From contig NZ_JAUJZH010000029.1 of NCBI RefSeq assembly GCF_030486595.1, positions 36,482 through 100,481 on the forward strand: a DNA stretch of 64,000 nt, in the 5' to 3' direction. Shown piece after piece: positions 1 through 9,286 of this stretch. Source of the stretch: Variovorax ginsengisoli. Its GTDB lineage: Bacteria > Pseudomonadota > Gammaproteobacteria > Burkholderiales > Burkholderiaceae_C. The notes under the pieces were generated by a model. The model saw nothing but the letters and a program-made list of their open reading frames with translations. It had not been told where the DNA came from and ran no database searches. The position numbers and the translations under genes are program-made. Position 1 is the first letter of the stretch, and each line of letters begins with the position of its first letter.

Positions 1-465
1 TTCATCGGCCGCTGCTCTTGGTTCTTGAAGCCAAAGACCATTAGTGTTGTAGCACTGGACTGAACCGACAGAGCCACCGAGCATCACGCACAACGGGAGT
101 TGCGCGCTCTTCGAAAGAGCATCCCATGCCGCCATGTCGACACCTGAAGCAACAATCATTGAAAAACCTTCATAACCAATCAAATGAAGCGACTTCCGGA
201 CTGTATTGAATAAATCACTTGGTGACACCGTTTGGCCTTTAAGCATCAGCCCAACGTCCTCAAGAGCGGCGACCAAATAACGCAGTGACTTAATGATGTA
301 GGGCTGCAGATAGCTGCGGCCAATAACCCCATCTTCCGTCATCAAATCAACCAGGACAATGGGCCAATCAGTAAAAGAGCCTTTCCGAGTAACAATTGGT
401 CGTTTTAGCTGAATAACGATTGGCCTAGCGGAAATGCTCCGGATTTTTAAAGATCTGCTGATCAT
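1..465 (-). CDS. Enolase-superfamily (mandelate racemase/muconate lactonizing enzyme) protein, C-terminus beyond window edge
   Basis: The frame is open from an ATG at 465 to the window edge (155 codons), so only the N-terminal part is present. A GAGG motif about 8 bases upstream of the ATG fits a ribosome binding site. The translation shows the capping domain of the MR/MLE group: VDLMTEDGVIGRSYL (the usual 'V.v.t.dG..G.gy' strand), then GVDMAAWDALSKSAQLPLC and MLGGS, the 'D.AlwDl.gka.g.Pv..LLGG' signature that leads into the barrel. The catalytic Lys and metal ligands lie outside the window, so racemase, dehydratase and cycloisomerase cannot be told apart. It is the last visible gene of the minus-strand operon that begins with the Bug receptor at 5534. 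Confidence 0.8.
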   Translation of the reverse strand, partial: MISRSLKIRSISARPIVIQLKRPIVTRKGSFTDWPIVLVDLMTEDGVIGRSYLQPYIIKSLRYLVAALEDVGLMLKGQTVSPSDLFNTVRKSLHLIGYEGFSMIVASGVDMAAWDALSKSAQLPLCVMLGGSVGSVQCYNTNGLWLQEPRAAADE

Positions 466-589
466 TGCTTTTACCTCGAGGCTGGAGTTATAAAAGAAAG
501 TAGAGATTTTTGACAATGCTGCGATCTCTACGAAGAAATATTTTCCTAGTTAAATCGAGAAAACTTGTATCTCAGTCCGCCTCCTCCAT

Positions 590-1450
590 TTAACCCGCAG
601 CGACAATCGGGTTTCGAAGGGTTCCTAAACCGCTTGCACTGATCTCGCAGACGTCGCCGGGGACCATCCACAGTGGCGGCTTGCGTGCAGCACCCACGCC
701 GGCAGGCGTTCCAGTGACGACAACATCACCCGGGCGCAAAGTCATAACCGCACTCAATTCGGCGACTAGCGTGGGAATATCGAAAATCAGGTCGTCCGTG
801 TTTCCATTTTGCACTAGGTCACCATTGAGGCGAGTTTGCAACGATAGCCCTCTTGCGCCTTCGGGTAATTCATCGGCTGTCACAAGATACGGGCCAAAAG
901 CACCAGTTCTATCAAAGTTTTTGCCGATAGTCCATTGTGGCGTCCGTGTTTGATAGTCACGCAATGAAGCATCATTGAACAATGAATAGGCAAAAACATG
1001 CTTCAGAGCGCCTTCTCTGGAAATATTTCGCCCGCCAACCCCAATCACAAAGGCGATTTCACCCTCATAGTCGAGCTGCTCAGACGTTAGAGGTCGTTCA
1101 ATCGCTTCTCCATGGCCGACCAGACTTGAATTGAAACGAGAGAAAACGGTCGGATAGGTTGGCGTCACGAACCCGCTTTCGACTGAATGATCTACGTAAT
1201 TCAGGCCGATGCAAATGATTTTTTCGGGTGAAAGTAACGGCGGCCTCAGTGAAACTTGGTTCAAATCTATATCTTCACCAAGTGAAAGAGCGTGCGTCAA
1301 GTTTCGGATGGCCTCCGGCCCTTTTTCCAACGCAGCTTGCAGATCGCCTAGGACACCCAATTTATCTAAGTAAATGCCTTTAAAATTCATTCCATTAACA
1401 GCCATAGCCAAGCCATCGCGACCATGCTCCGTGAAGCGTGCTATTTTCAT
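590..1450 (-). CDS. Fumarylacetoacetate hydrolase (FAH) family protein
   Basis: This 286-residue FAH-fold enzyme belongs to the group that hydrolyses or decarboxylates/isomerises ring-cleavage products (2-hydroxyhepta-2,4-diene-1,7-dioate isomerase-like). Seen: KIICIGLNYVDHSVE at the start of the catalytic domain, the metal-binding DYEGEIAFVIG strand (the D-x-E-x-E pattern), GPYLVTADELP, and the C-terminal TGTPAGVGAARKPP followed by PGDV and the terminal LGTLRNPI. I chose the ATG at 1450 because AGGA lies six bases upstream; the TTG at 1456 has no site. It lies 54 bases downstream of the MhpD-type hydratase, which suits consecutive steps on a meta-cleavage product. The exact substrate is not readable. 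Confidence 0.85.
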   Translation of the reverse strand: MKIARFTEHGRDGLAMAVNGMNFKGIYLDKLGVLGDLQAALEKGPEAIRNLTHALSLGEDIDLNQVSLRPPLLSPEKIICIGLNYVDHSVESGFVTPTYPTVFSRFNSSLVGHGEAIERPLTSEQLDYEGEIAFVIGVGGRNISREGALKHVFAYSLFNDASLRDYQTRTPQWTIGKNFDRTGAFGPYLVTADELPEGARGLSLQTRLNGDLVQNGNTDDLIFDIPTLVAELSAVMTLRPGDVVVTGTPAGVGAARKPPLWMVPGDVCEISASGLGTLRNPIVAAG

Positions 1451-1504
1451 TATCAATCCTAGTGCCGGAGTTATTAGAGAAATTTAGGAGTAAATAGATT
1501 CGAT

Positions 1505-2269
1505 CTAATCAATAATCTTAATATCTACAGCGCCGATCCCAGAAAATTCAGCACGAATATTATTGCCCGATGAGACCGGGAGTTGACGCAGAAAAGACCC
1601 TGTCATGACAACCATGCCTTCAGTAAGCTGTCGCTGATATTTTTCCAGTCTCTGCTTCAACCACAAGATTGAATTCAGCGGATCTCCTAAGACAACTTCG
1701 CCGGCAGCGGAGTCAACCCGTGCTGCATCTTTGAACAAAGTACAGACGACTTGCCTGTAATCTTTGCCGATGCTATGCATGACAGGCTGACCTAGAACAA
1801 TCCCAGTGTGCTCCGCATTGTCAGCAAATGCCACGCCCATATCTAGAACCGTCACCCTCTTCTCGATGTATTCGAAAGCCGGATAGACGAAGTCAACAGA
1901 ATTGGACATATCTTCAACCGTACGGGCGCTGCTGATATTCTTGTTTAGCTGAAATGCCAATTCGCATTCAATGTGCGGCTGAATAAGCTGACCGGCGACT
2001 AAGGCGGCGCCGGACCACAGCACCTTGTTTTCGTAAATCGATCCAAATCCTGGCTCCGAAACCCCTAGCTGCTGCTGAACGGCTTTGTTGGTTGCAGCCA
2101 CCTTCCAACCGAATCGACGAATTCCGTGAGCCATAAATCGATCTCCAATCTGAATTTGAATCAGACTACCCTCGTCAACAGAAAGTTGACCTTCCCATTG
2201 GGTAGGCGTTGGCGATCGTTCCCAAGCGGATTTCCAAAAAGATTCGAGTACTTCGTGATTTTTATTCAT
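1505..2269 (-). CDS. 2-keto-4-pentenoate hydratase / 2-oxohept-3-enedioate hydratase family (MhpD-like)
   Basis: A 254-residue protein of the MhpD/HpcG hydratase family, which adds water to 2-hydroxydienoates made by meta-cleavage; some members are 4-oxalocrotonate decarboxylases. Seen: the N-terminal RRFGWKVAATN (the 'G.KvG.T' motif), GFGSIYENKVL, the acidic metal-site strand PHIECELAFQLN, a central FEYIEKRV segment, and the C-terminal MVVMTGSFLRQLPVSSGNNI (the 'v.tGs....pv..Gd.v' motif). Length is typical. An AAAGGA stretch precedes the ATG. It lies between the CaiB-type transferase and the FAH gene in one minus-strand operon. Confidence 0.85.
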   Translation of the reverse strand: MNKNHEVLESFWKSAWERSPTPTQWEGQLSVDEGSLIQIQIGDRFMAHGIRRFGWKVAATNKAVQQQLGVSEPGFGSIYENKVLWSGAALVAGQLIQPHIECELAFQLNKNISSARTVEDMSNSVDFVYPAFEYIEKRVTVLDMGVAFADNAEHTGIVLGQPVMHSIGKDYRQVVCTLFKDAARVDSAAGEVVLGDPLNSILWLKQRLEKYQRQLTEGMVVMTGSFLRQLPVSSGNNIRAEFSGIGAVDIKIID

Positions 2270-2382
2270 GGCCCTGGATCCTTTATTTCAACAAGCGCAA
2301 CTATCTACTTATGTAGTTGTTGAGCGGGACATCCCAGATGTGCAATCAATGTTTTCGACAAAATATGAAAATATCAAAACCT

Positions 2383-3612
2383 TCAATTCACGTCTGAGAG
2401 ATTTTCCGAGTCGATGAGCAACGCGCCAGAATCAAGAAGCGAATTAACTTGCTCCTCTGGTACTCCAATATCCGAAAGCACCTCTCGGTTGTGCTCGCCT
2501 CGGAATGCAGGGGGCCCTGGAGGCGCCAGTTCATCCTTTGAAAACCGCCACGGACGGCCAGGCAAAATGTATTCGCCGCCACGGCGGTTTGGTACACGTT
2601 CCACTGCGCGCCAATGTTTTGACCAGACTGAGTTGGTCAGGGCAGCTGCCGTGCGGATCACACCCATTGCGATTTTTGCTTCATCCAGTTGGCAATCGAG
2701 AGCTGCGATGCTCTGAAATGTGTAGAACCAGGTTTGCACTATCCGGTGTAGTTCCGTCACATTCCGCTTTCGATCTGCTGCCGTTGCAAAGCGCACATCA
2801 GACGCTAGGTCAGGTCGACGCATCGCTTTGAGAAAGAAAGGAAACGTAAGAGAACCAACTAAGCTTGCACTTAAAACGATCTGCTCACCGTTCGGGCCTT
2901 GAAAGAAAGGACAATCTGCCGCGCCCAGAATAGGGGGTTCGTCATTCAGTTCTTCCGGATTTAGGTCGAAATGTGCACGTTCGCTTGTTGCGAGCATCGT
3001 GGCAGCCATGGGAACGTCGACATGCTGACCAACACCAGTAAGGGAGCGCCGAGTCAACGCCGCCAACGCGGCGATTGCGCCCTGTAAGCCGGTATATACG
3101 TCGGCATGTGAAAGGCTATCGGTCATTGACCGCTCCAATGCTGCCCCGTAATGATCCAGACTGTTACGCGTAAATCCGGATTCTGCCTGAATTACGGGCG
3201 CATACGCCATCCTGCTAGCCCAAGGTCCGAGTTGACCATAGCCAGAGATCGATATATAGATCAAGCGCGAATTGCGCGCTGCCAAGGTCTCATAATCTAA
3301 TCCCAAAAACTTCATCGTTCCAGCGCGGAAGTTCTCAACGACGACATCCGCTTCGTCACATAGCTTGAGGATGATGTCGAGCGCTCCTGGCACGTTTAAA
3401 TCAATGCAGACGTTGCGCTTCCCAGCGTTTTGCTGAGCGTAGTAGCCTGACATGCCTGACGTTCTTGGATAGGCGAAGCGGGAGAGATCTTGACGTGGCG
3501 GCTCGACCTTAATCACATCGGCACCCAAATCCATCAAGGTTCGGGCGCACAATGGGCCAGCGAGCACACGCGAAAAATCCACGACTTTGATTCCACTTAG
3601 TGGGCCACTCAT
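2383..3612 (-). CDS. CaiB/BaiF family (class III) CoA-transferase
   Basis: A 409-residue family III CoA-transferase, which moves CoA from an acyl-CoA donor to a free carboxylate through an aspartyl intermediate. The start GIKVVDFSRVLAGP and ADVIKVEPP are diagnostic. YYAQQNAGKRNVCIDL, VVENFRAGTM and the active-site SHADVYTGLQG follow, the Asp being the expected nucleophile. The gene starts two bases after the stop of the enoyl-CoA hydratase at 3615, so the two are probably translationally coupled. A paralog with the same neighbour order lies at 60807-62039. Confidence 0.92.
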   Translation of the reverse strand: MSGPLSGIKVVDFSRVLAGPLCARTLMDLGADVIKVEPPRQDLSRFAYPRTSGMSGYYAQQNAGKRNVCIDLNVPGALDIILKLCDEADVVVENFRAGTMKFLGLDYETLAARNSRLIYISISGYGQLGPWASRMAYAPVIQAESGFTRNSLDHYGAALERSMTDSLSHADVYTGLQGAIAALAALTRRSLTGVGQHVDVPMAATMLATSERAHFDLNPEELNDEPPILGAADCPFFQGPNGEQIVLSASLVGSLTFPFFLKAMRRPDLASDVRFATAADRKRNVTELHRIVQTWFYTFQSIAALDCQLDEAKIAMGVIRTAAALTNSVWSKHWRAVERVPNRRGGEYILPGRPWRFSKDELAPPGPPAFRGEHNREVLSDIGVPEEQVNSLLDSGALLIDSENLSDVN

Positions 3613-3614
3613 GG

Positions 3615-4397
3615 CTAGACCCCCTCGTATTTGGTGGAGCCAAGATCGCCCGCTTTGTACGCAGCAAGCCCGAACTCGACGTCTTTGGAAGCCCAGATTG
3701 GAGCCTGAATCTGGGTCATCGCTACGTCTGCGGCAGCCACTCCCTGACTCACGGAAATGCGAATTAATTGCTTAGAGGCGGAGTGAGCGACGCTAGGGCC
3801 GGCAGCTATCTCGCTAGCAATGCTCATCGTGGCCGACTGCAATCGGTCGTCTGGGACGACCAAATTCAGCAAGTTCCATCGTTCCAGGGTGGAAGCATCG
3901 TATCGACGTCCAAGAATCGCCATTTCACTTGCGCGCAATGCACCGGCACGCTGGCTAATCCGCTGGATGGCGCCCATCAAAGGATGCAGGCCGACGACCA
4001 CTTCAACGCAGCCGAATTTTGCCGATTCTGAAGCGATGATGTAGTCGCATGCCGTTGCCAATTCCAACCCGCCGCCCACGCAGATGCCATGCACACTAGC
4101 AATCACCGGCAATCGACATGACTCGAACCGTGTGAGAAAACCAGGAAGATCATAAGGTGGTGCGTGCCCTGCGATAGCGGCGCTCCGCACGTCGTACAAA
4201 TAGTCGACGTCCCCACCAGCAGAGAAGTTTTTTAGGCCGCTGCGCAGGATTACCGCTCGTGATCCCGCAGACTCTGCGGCGGCCAGGCCATCCAGTACCG
4301 CGTCCAAAAACGCAATGCTCATGAAATTGTGAGGGCGTGCCTCCATTGTCAAAATGGACACCGGGCCCTCAACGCTATGCTTGATCAAATCATTCAT
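3615..4397 (-). CDS. Enoyl-CoA hydratase/isomerase family protein
   Basis: Crotonase-fold protein of 260 residues starting at the ATG at 4397, preceded by GAAAGAAG; an upstream in-frame ATG at 4448 lacks a ribosome site. Oxyanion-hole elements are visible: FSAGGDVDYL and HGICVGGGLELATACDYII, followed by FGCVEVVVGLHPLMGA. The usual catalytic Glu in the second motif is not obvious, so hydratase, isomerase and hydrolase remain open. It lies between the Bug receptor and the CoA-transferase and probably acts on the CoA ester made by the transferase. The protein at 62041-62799 is its paralog. Confidence 0.88.
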   Translation of the reverse strand: MNDLIKHSVEGPVSILTMEARPHNFMSIAFLDAVLDGLAAAESAGSRAVILRSGLKNFSAGGDVDYLYDVRSAAIAGHAPPYDLPGFLTRFESCRLPVIASVHGICVGGGLELATACDYIIASESAKFGCVEVVVGLHPLMGAIQRISQRAGALRASEMAILGRRYDASTLERWNLLNLVVPDDRLQSATMSIASEIAAGPSVAHSASKQLIRISVSQGVAAADVAMTQIQAPIWASKDVEFGLAAYKAGDLGSTKYEGV

Positions 4398-4514
4398 AAT
4401 TTTGCTTCTTTCTGACATACGTTGGATATTTTTAAAATAACATTGCATTTGGAGCCACCACTGGGCCGCCGCCCCCAGAGAAAGAGGTTTCCAGTAAGCT
4501 GTATTTTAAAAGTG

Positions 4515-5534
4515 CTACTGCGGTTGCAATTTGAACTTTACCGCCGTGTCTGCGTACTGCTTGATGGCTGACGCGTAGAAGGCATCAGCCTCTTTTAGCG
4601 ACATACCGAATGGTTTGGCAGCACTATCCTTGGCAAACTTCTGAAACTCAGGCGTTTCGAGTGCCTTGCGGATTGCAAGGTTTAACTTTTCCGCAACGCT
4701 CTCAGGAATATCCCGCTTCGCCATAATCACAGTCCATGAAGAATATTCAAAGGAGCGATCCCGCCCTTCTGAAAGAAGTGCGACATCGGGAATTTCGGCA
4801 TTCCGCTGCGTTGAAGCAATACCGATTGCAACAATTCGCCCCTCTTTGATCATGGAAACGCTGTTGGCCGCTACTGGCAAGAATGCCAAGTCCACATGAT
4901 TTCCAATAAGGTCTTGGATAATCGGCGCTCCGCCCTTGTATGGCACTCCTGTTATTCGCATTCCAGCGAACTGTGCAAAATCTTCACTAGCCAAATGCGA
5001 CAGTGATCCAAGACCTTGATGCGCTATAGACAACCCGCCCTGTAATGATTTGCTCAATTCAATCAGGTCTTTGAGTTGTTTTCCTGCAAGGCCCGGCCGG
5101 GCCACAAGCATGAAATCGCCGCGAGCTAATGGAGTGATCAATCTAAAGTCGCTTGCCTTGTATTGGGCGGATGCCAGCACGAGTGGCGCGAGAATCAGAT
5201 CGTTTGCGTGGGCAAGCAGCGTGTATCCGTCCGACGACGCTCTCGCGACGTTCATGGCGCCAATAGCACCACCTACGCCCGGAAGGTTTTCAACTACGAC
5301 GGGTTGCCCAAGCGAGTTTTGAAGCGACGGGAGAATTTGTCTGACGACTCCGTCCACTCCACCTCCGGCTGGAAACGCCACCTTTACCACTACTGGCTTC
5401 GACGGATATGGCTCACTACCAGCGCTGATCTGCGGCAAAGAGAAGGCTGTTGCGATCAGGCTAAGAATGACCGCCTTTAACCATGCTGAAATATTGCTCC
5501 CGACCGGCAGAGTGAGCGGATGATGGATTAACAC
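4515..5534 (-). CDS. Bug-family tripartite tricarboxylate transporter substrate-binding protein (TctC-like)
   Basis: Periplasmic solute receptor of about 339 residues. I place the start at the GTG at 5534 because AGGAG sits seven bases upstream; the open frame runs to 5621 but those residues do not look like a secretion signal. From the GTG there is a hydrophobic export segment (WLKAVILSLIATAFSLPQ) and then the mature start YPSKPVVVKVAFPAGGGVDG, the Bug hallmark, with GQPVVVENLPGVGGAIG shortly after. No TctA/TctB membrane subunits lie nearby, as is usual for Bug proteins in beta-proteobacteria. As first gene of the minus-strand operon it probably captures the acid metabolised downstream. Confidence 0.9.
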   Translation of the reverse strand: MLIHHPLTLPVGSNISAWLKAVILSLIATAFSLPQISAGSEPYPSKPVVVKVAFPAGGGVDGVVRQILPSLQNSLGQPVVVENLPGVGGAIGAMNVARASSDGYTLLAHANDLILAPLVLASAQYKASDFRLITPLARGDFMLVARPGLAGKQLKDLIELSKSLQGGLSIAHQGLGSLSHLASEDFAQFAGMRITGVPYKGGAPIIQDLIGNHVDLAFLPVAANSVSMIKEGRIVAIGIASTQRNAEIPDVALLSEGRDRSFEYSSWTVIMAKRDIPESVAEKLNLAIRKALETPEFQKFAKDSAAKPFGMSLKEADAFYASAIKQYADTAVKFKLQPQ

Positions 5535-5827
5535 TTTTGTCTCCTGAGCATGTTGGATTTCGGTTTGACCCAGAGGTCCAACCGTCAGACATCGACTTAC
5601 GGCCACCTCCAACTCATCCAAGGTCGGATGATGTTCGGTTGCGTTCGCCGATTGTCGATATTACCTGTGAATATTTATATTTTCAACGGATTTTTGCGTC
5701 CATCCTGCGAAGTCCCTGTTTCACCAGGTCGCCACCCGCCTGTGTCGAACGTGTGAGGGCGTAGACGGCGGAGCCCGTCGCGCAGTCCAGCCCACTCGCT
5801 AGTGCAGTGCGCCACTCTGTGCTGTAC

Positions 5828-5935
5828 TTATCCCGCAGCGGCAATGAGAGCGGGCTTGGCCCGCGTGACCTTGGCCAGGATGTCGCAGGCGCGTGCGGTC
5901 CAGATGAACGGCTTCGGTTCGACGTTGTGATGGGC
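5828..5935 (-). pseudogene. IS630-family transposase, C-terminal fragment
   Basis: The last about 34 codons of an IS630-type transposase are readable on the minus strand, ending with TAA at 5828. The peptide HNVEPKPFIWTARACDILAK matches the characteristic C-terminus of these enzymes ('h.n.npkPF.Wtk.ad.Il.kv'). Nothing upstream on that strand continues the transposase; from about 5945 the sequence belongs to pntB. It is an insertion-sequence scar at the junction of two unrelated segments. Positions 5535-5827 hold the upstream region of the Bug gene and nothing else I recognise. Confidence 0.65.
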
Positions 5936-5951
5936 GAGTCGCACCCGACCA

Positions 5952-7276
5952 CCTCCGTCCGCAGCAACCTGTTCGGCATGGTCGACATGGTCGGCATGGC
6001 GATCGCCATGCTGACCACCGCGGCGCTGATCGTCCAGCTCTCGGGCGGCAAGGCGATCGGCATGGCCTGGGTGCTGCTGGGCGTGGTGGTCGGCGGCGGC
6101 TGCCGCGCCTAGCGCGCCGAGACGGTCGAGATGACGCAGATGCCCGAGCTGGTGGCCTTCTTCCACAGCATGATCGGCCTGGCGGCGGTGTTCATCGCGG
6201 TGGCCGCGGTGGTCGAGCCCTGGGCCTTCGGCATCACGCCGACGCCGGTGGCGGCCGCGGTCGGCGTGCAAACGCCCGAGGGCGCCGCGATCATCGACGG
6301 CTTCCTGCGCTATGCCATTCCGGCCGGCAACCGGCTCGAACTGTTCCTGGGCGCGGCCATCGGCGCGATCACCTTCAGCGGCTCGGTGATCGCCTTCGGC
6401 AAGCTCTCGGGCAAGTACAAGTTCCGCCTGTTCCAGGGCGCGCCGGTGCAGTTCAAGGGCCAGCACATGCTCAACCTGGTGCTGGGCCTGCTGACCATCG
6501 CGCTGGGCCTGGTCTACATGGCGACCGAGAGCTGGGCGGCCTTCCTCGCGATGCTGCTGCTGGCCTTCGTGATGGGCGTGCTGATCATCATCCCGATCGG
6601 CGGCGCCGACATGCCGGTGGTGGTGTCGATGCTCAACAGCTACTCGGGCTGGGCGGCCGCGGGCATCGGCTTCAGCCTGAACAACGCGATGGTGATCGTG
6701 GCCGGTTCGCTGGTGGGCTCCTCGGGTGCGATCCTGAGCTACATCATGTGCAAGGCGATGAACCGCTCGTTCTTCAACGTGATCCTGGGCGGCTTCGGCG
6801 GCGAGGCGGCCACCGCCGGCGGCGCGGCCAAGGAGCAGCGCCCGGTCAAGAGCGGCAGCGCCGACGACGCGCCTTTCGTGCTCAGCAACGCCGAGACCGT
6901 GATCATCGTGCCGGGCTACGGCCTGGCGGTGGCGCGCGCCCAGCACGCGGTGAAGGAACTCGCGGCCAAGCTCACCGAGCATGGCGTGACGGTCAAGTAC
7001 GCGATCCATCCGGTGGCGGGGCGCATGCCGGGCCACATGAACATGCTCTTGGCCGAGGCCGAGGTGCCCTACGACCAGGTGTTCGAGATGGAGGACATCA
7101 ACGGCGAGTTCGGCCAGGCCGACGTGGCGATCATCCTGGGCGCCAACGACGTGGTGAACCCGGCCGCGCTCACCAAGGGCATGCCGATCCTGGAGGCCTA
7201 CAAGGCCAAGACCGTGATGGTCTTCGGCGACGCGAAGAAGGTGGTCGAGGACATGGCCAAGGCGATCGACTCGTAG
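5952..7276 (+). pseudogene. pntB: NAD(P) transhydrogenase subunit beta, decayed
   Basis: Clear PntB sequence: VEMTQMPELVAFFHS, IGGADMPVVVSMLNSYSGWA, GSSGAILSYIMCKAMNRSF, and the NADP-domain motifs VPGYGLAVARAQ, HPVAGRMPGHMNMLLAEA and GANDVVNPAA. Three lesions are visible. The first roughly 35 residues are missing and replaced by IS630 and unrelated sequence. An in-frame TAG sits at 6110-6112, just before RAETVEM. Near the C-terminus KAKTVMVFGDAKK joins two places that in E. coli PntB are separated by about 28 residues (the KRSM...NPLF segment), so an internal in-frame piece is gone. No pntA lies nearby. GC is very high compared with the operon on its left. An ATG at 6131 could still yield a 381-residue fragment, but without the full N-terminus and NADP loop it is unlikely to work. 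Confidence 0.8.
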
Positions 7277-7351
7277 CTTCATCGTTTCATCCGTGCAAAC
7301 CACATCACCGTTGCCGCGCCAGACACATGGCCAAGCCCAGGAGACCGTCAA

Positions 7352-8045
7352 ATGACCGCCCCTTCCTCGAATTCCGTGCTGGAGCTGGTCAGTACCCAGT
7401 CCACCCGCAAGATTTTGGAGGCGGTCCTGCCCAAATTCGAAAAGCAGAGCGGCGTGCGGATCTCGGCGTCCTACATCGGCGTGTCGGCCATCAAGAGAAC
7501 GGGAACCCGCGAGATTGCAGCGGATGTCTTTTTGGGACCCAGCGAGATCGTGGACCAGTACGCTGCGGAGCGTCAACCGGCCTCGATGAAGCGCTGTGCC
7601 GTGGCACTGTCGCGCAGCGGCGCCGCCTTTCGTCCTGAAGTCCGCATCGGCGGTGGTGTACTCGGACGGCATCAGCGGAGAGCACCTCGTCAATGTGTTG
7701 CGAAAGTACGGGCTGAGCGAAGCCGTTGCACGGAAGCGCGTGATCCCCGAGCCGGGAGGATCGGCGGCGACCCTCGTGGCCTCAGGAGCTGCTGAATTGG
7801 GTATTCAACAGATCAGCGAAATGATCGGCGTACCAGGCGTGACCATTCTCGAGTTGCCCGAGGAGTTCAAAAGACAGGCCGCTTATGACGCCATCGCTGT
7901 CGACCGGCGCCCACAGGGAAGTCAGATCGCAGCGCTGCTGGAATTTTTAGGGTCTCAGCAATTTCAGGGTGCGCTAGCCCGGTTCGGTCTGCAACCCGTG
8001 CAGATCGCTTTGGGTAGCAGGCGGCGGCCAAGGGGGATCGTGTGA
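7352..8045 (+). pseudogene. ModA-like extracellular substrate-binding protein, frameshifted
   Basis: Two frames together give a molybdate-type (ModA/COG0725) binding protein. The first part, from the ATG at 7352 with CAGGAG upstream, reads LVSTQSTRKILEAVLPKFEK and DVFLGPSEIVDQYA. The second part, in another frame from about 7640, reads SASAVVYSDGISGEHL, RVIPEPGGSAATLVASGAAE and GIQQISEMIG. Near 7620-7645 the segment normally linking the two (around 'pDi.s.eafk.al') is missing, so this is a small deletion plus frame change. No signal peptide is visible, which is seen in a subgroup of these proteins. Non-functional as written. Confidence 0.65.
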
Positions 8046-8080
8046 CGCCCTTGCGGGCAGCTGCATCCGGCGACCCAAGC

Positions 8081-9193
8081 TTAGAGCCGGGACGCCTCAC
8101 GTCTAAGGCGTGTGTTGCGGCTCCCTGTCTTGGCTGGGGCAAGCGGATCGCCACCACGGCCCAGCACCTCGGGGTCCGCAACTTCTTGCGTACTGCCCCG
8201 CACGACCAGGGAAGGCGCCGAAATGGAGCGGTAGGGCGGAAGCGGCGTCGCCCGCTGCCGCAACTGATGCAAGAACCACAAGCCGCAGGAGGTGGCCATT
8301 TCAGACACCGGAAGGCTGATCGTCGTCAAGCCAGCGCCCCACCAGCCGAATCCGGCCTCGTCGCCGAAGCCCACCACCGAGAGGTCCTCGGGCACGCGAA
8401 TCCCCATGGCAATGCATTCGTTGACGACGGCGTGCGTGTGCCGCACACCAGCGATCACAACGGCCGACGGAGGGCGCTCCAGCCGCAGCAGGCCGCCAAG
8501 GCCTGCGCCGCTCGCCATCTCGTCGTCGGGTGCGCCACACAACTCCAGTGCGGGATCATGACTGGCGCTCAGCGCCAGTGCATCGCGGTAGCCCTTCAAT
8601 CGCGCGGCGCCTGTCGGCAAATCCATCGGCGGGCCGATGTATGCGATGCGCCGGTGACCAAGCTGCAGGAGATGTTCCACAGCCAGACCCAAGGCCCGGA
8701 CGTCATCCATCCCAAACCACTGCTTCCCCAAACTGGTGTGCTCGCGCAGCAACTGAATGTGTGGCATGGTCTGCAGAAGCTTTGCTGTCGCAGGCAGCGG
8801 CCGCGCGCAGGGCACCAGAATCATCCCGGCGACATTGGCGCTTACAAGTTCGCGGACGTGTCTCAACTCGGCGGCCCGATCGTCGTCCGACTCGGACAGG
8901 GTCAGTTGGAACCCCTCCTGCTCCAAGCACTTGGATAGCGCGTGGGCAATCGTCGAGTAGAAATTGTTGCGCACGTCGGGGACGATCAGCCCCACCAAGT
9001 TGCTCGACACTCCGCGCATCATGCGAGCGGCCCGATTGGCCACGTAGCCGATCTCGCCTGCGACCTCCTGAACCCGCTGCTTCATGGCCGCGCTGATGCG
9101 GGAGTCATCCGCCAGCGCTCGGCCAACAGTCGAAGCCGACACGTTCAGCCGCGCGGCAATGTCCTTAATCGTTACCACGGAAAGCCCCACCAA
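8081..9193 (-). CDS. LacI/GalR-family transcriptional regulator
   Basis: A helix-turn-helix of LacI type opens the protein (TIKDIAARLNVSASTVGRAL), followed by the hinge (NRAARMMRGVSSNLVGLIVP) and a periplasmic-binding-protein-like sensor domain with GHRRIAYIGPP and DLSVVGFGDE. The open frame begins with TTG at 9193; a GTG at 9178 gives MVTIKDIAARLN, closer to the usual LacI start, and may be the real one. The gene follows the FAH gene on the minus strand and both diverge from the liv operon. A perfect LacI-style operator core with central CG lies at the liv promoter (10185-10196) and a near-identical one at the porin promoter (24009-24020), which I take as its targets. The inducer is unknown. 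Confidence 0.9.
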   Translation of the reverse strand: MVGLSVVTIKDIAARLNVSASTVGRALADDSRISAAMKQRVQEVAGEIGYVANRAARMMRGVSSNLVGLIVPDVRNNFYSTIAHALSKCLEQEGFQLTLSESDDDRAAELRHVRELVSANVAGMILVPCARPLPATAKLLQTMPHIQLLREHTSLGKQWFGMDDVRALGLAVEHLLQLGHRRIAYIGPPMDLPTGAARLKGYRDALALSASHDPALELCGAPDDEMASGAGLGGLLRLERPPSAVVIAGVRHTHAVVNECIAMGIRVPEDLSVVGFGDEAGFGWWGAGLTTISLPVSEMATSCGLWFLHQLRQRATPLPPYRSISAPSLVVRGSTQEVADPEVLGRGGDPLAPAKTGSRNTRLRREASRL

Positions 9194-9286
9194 GTAAGCG
9201 GTGACGATAGCATGCCGCTGCGCGCGTCTGTGGCAAAGGCTTGCACGGGTGAACCGGAGGTCTCCACCAGATCCGTCGACACATCG

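Noticed and set aside
5828..7693. A 621-codon minus-strand open frame
   Set aside because: Its product is dominated by His, Arg and Asp in the pattern expected from the antisense of GC-rich pntB codons; only the last about 34 codons (IS630 tail) are real coding sequence.
8042..8938. A 298-codon plus-strand open frame over the lacI gene
   Set aside because: It is antisense to a clear LacI protein and has no domain or ribosome site.
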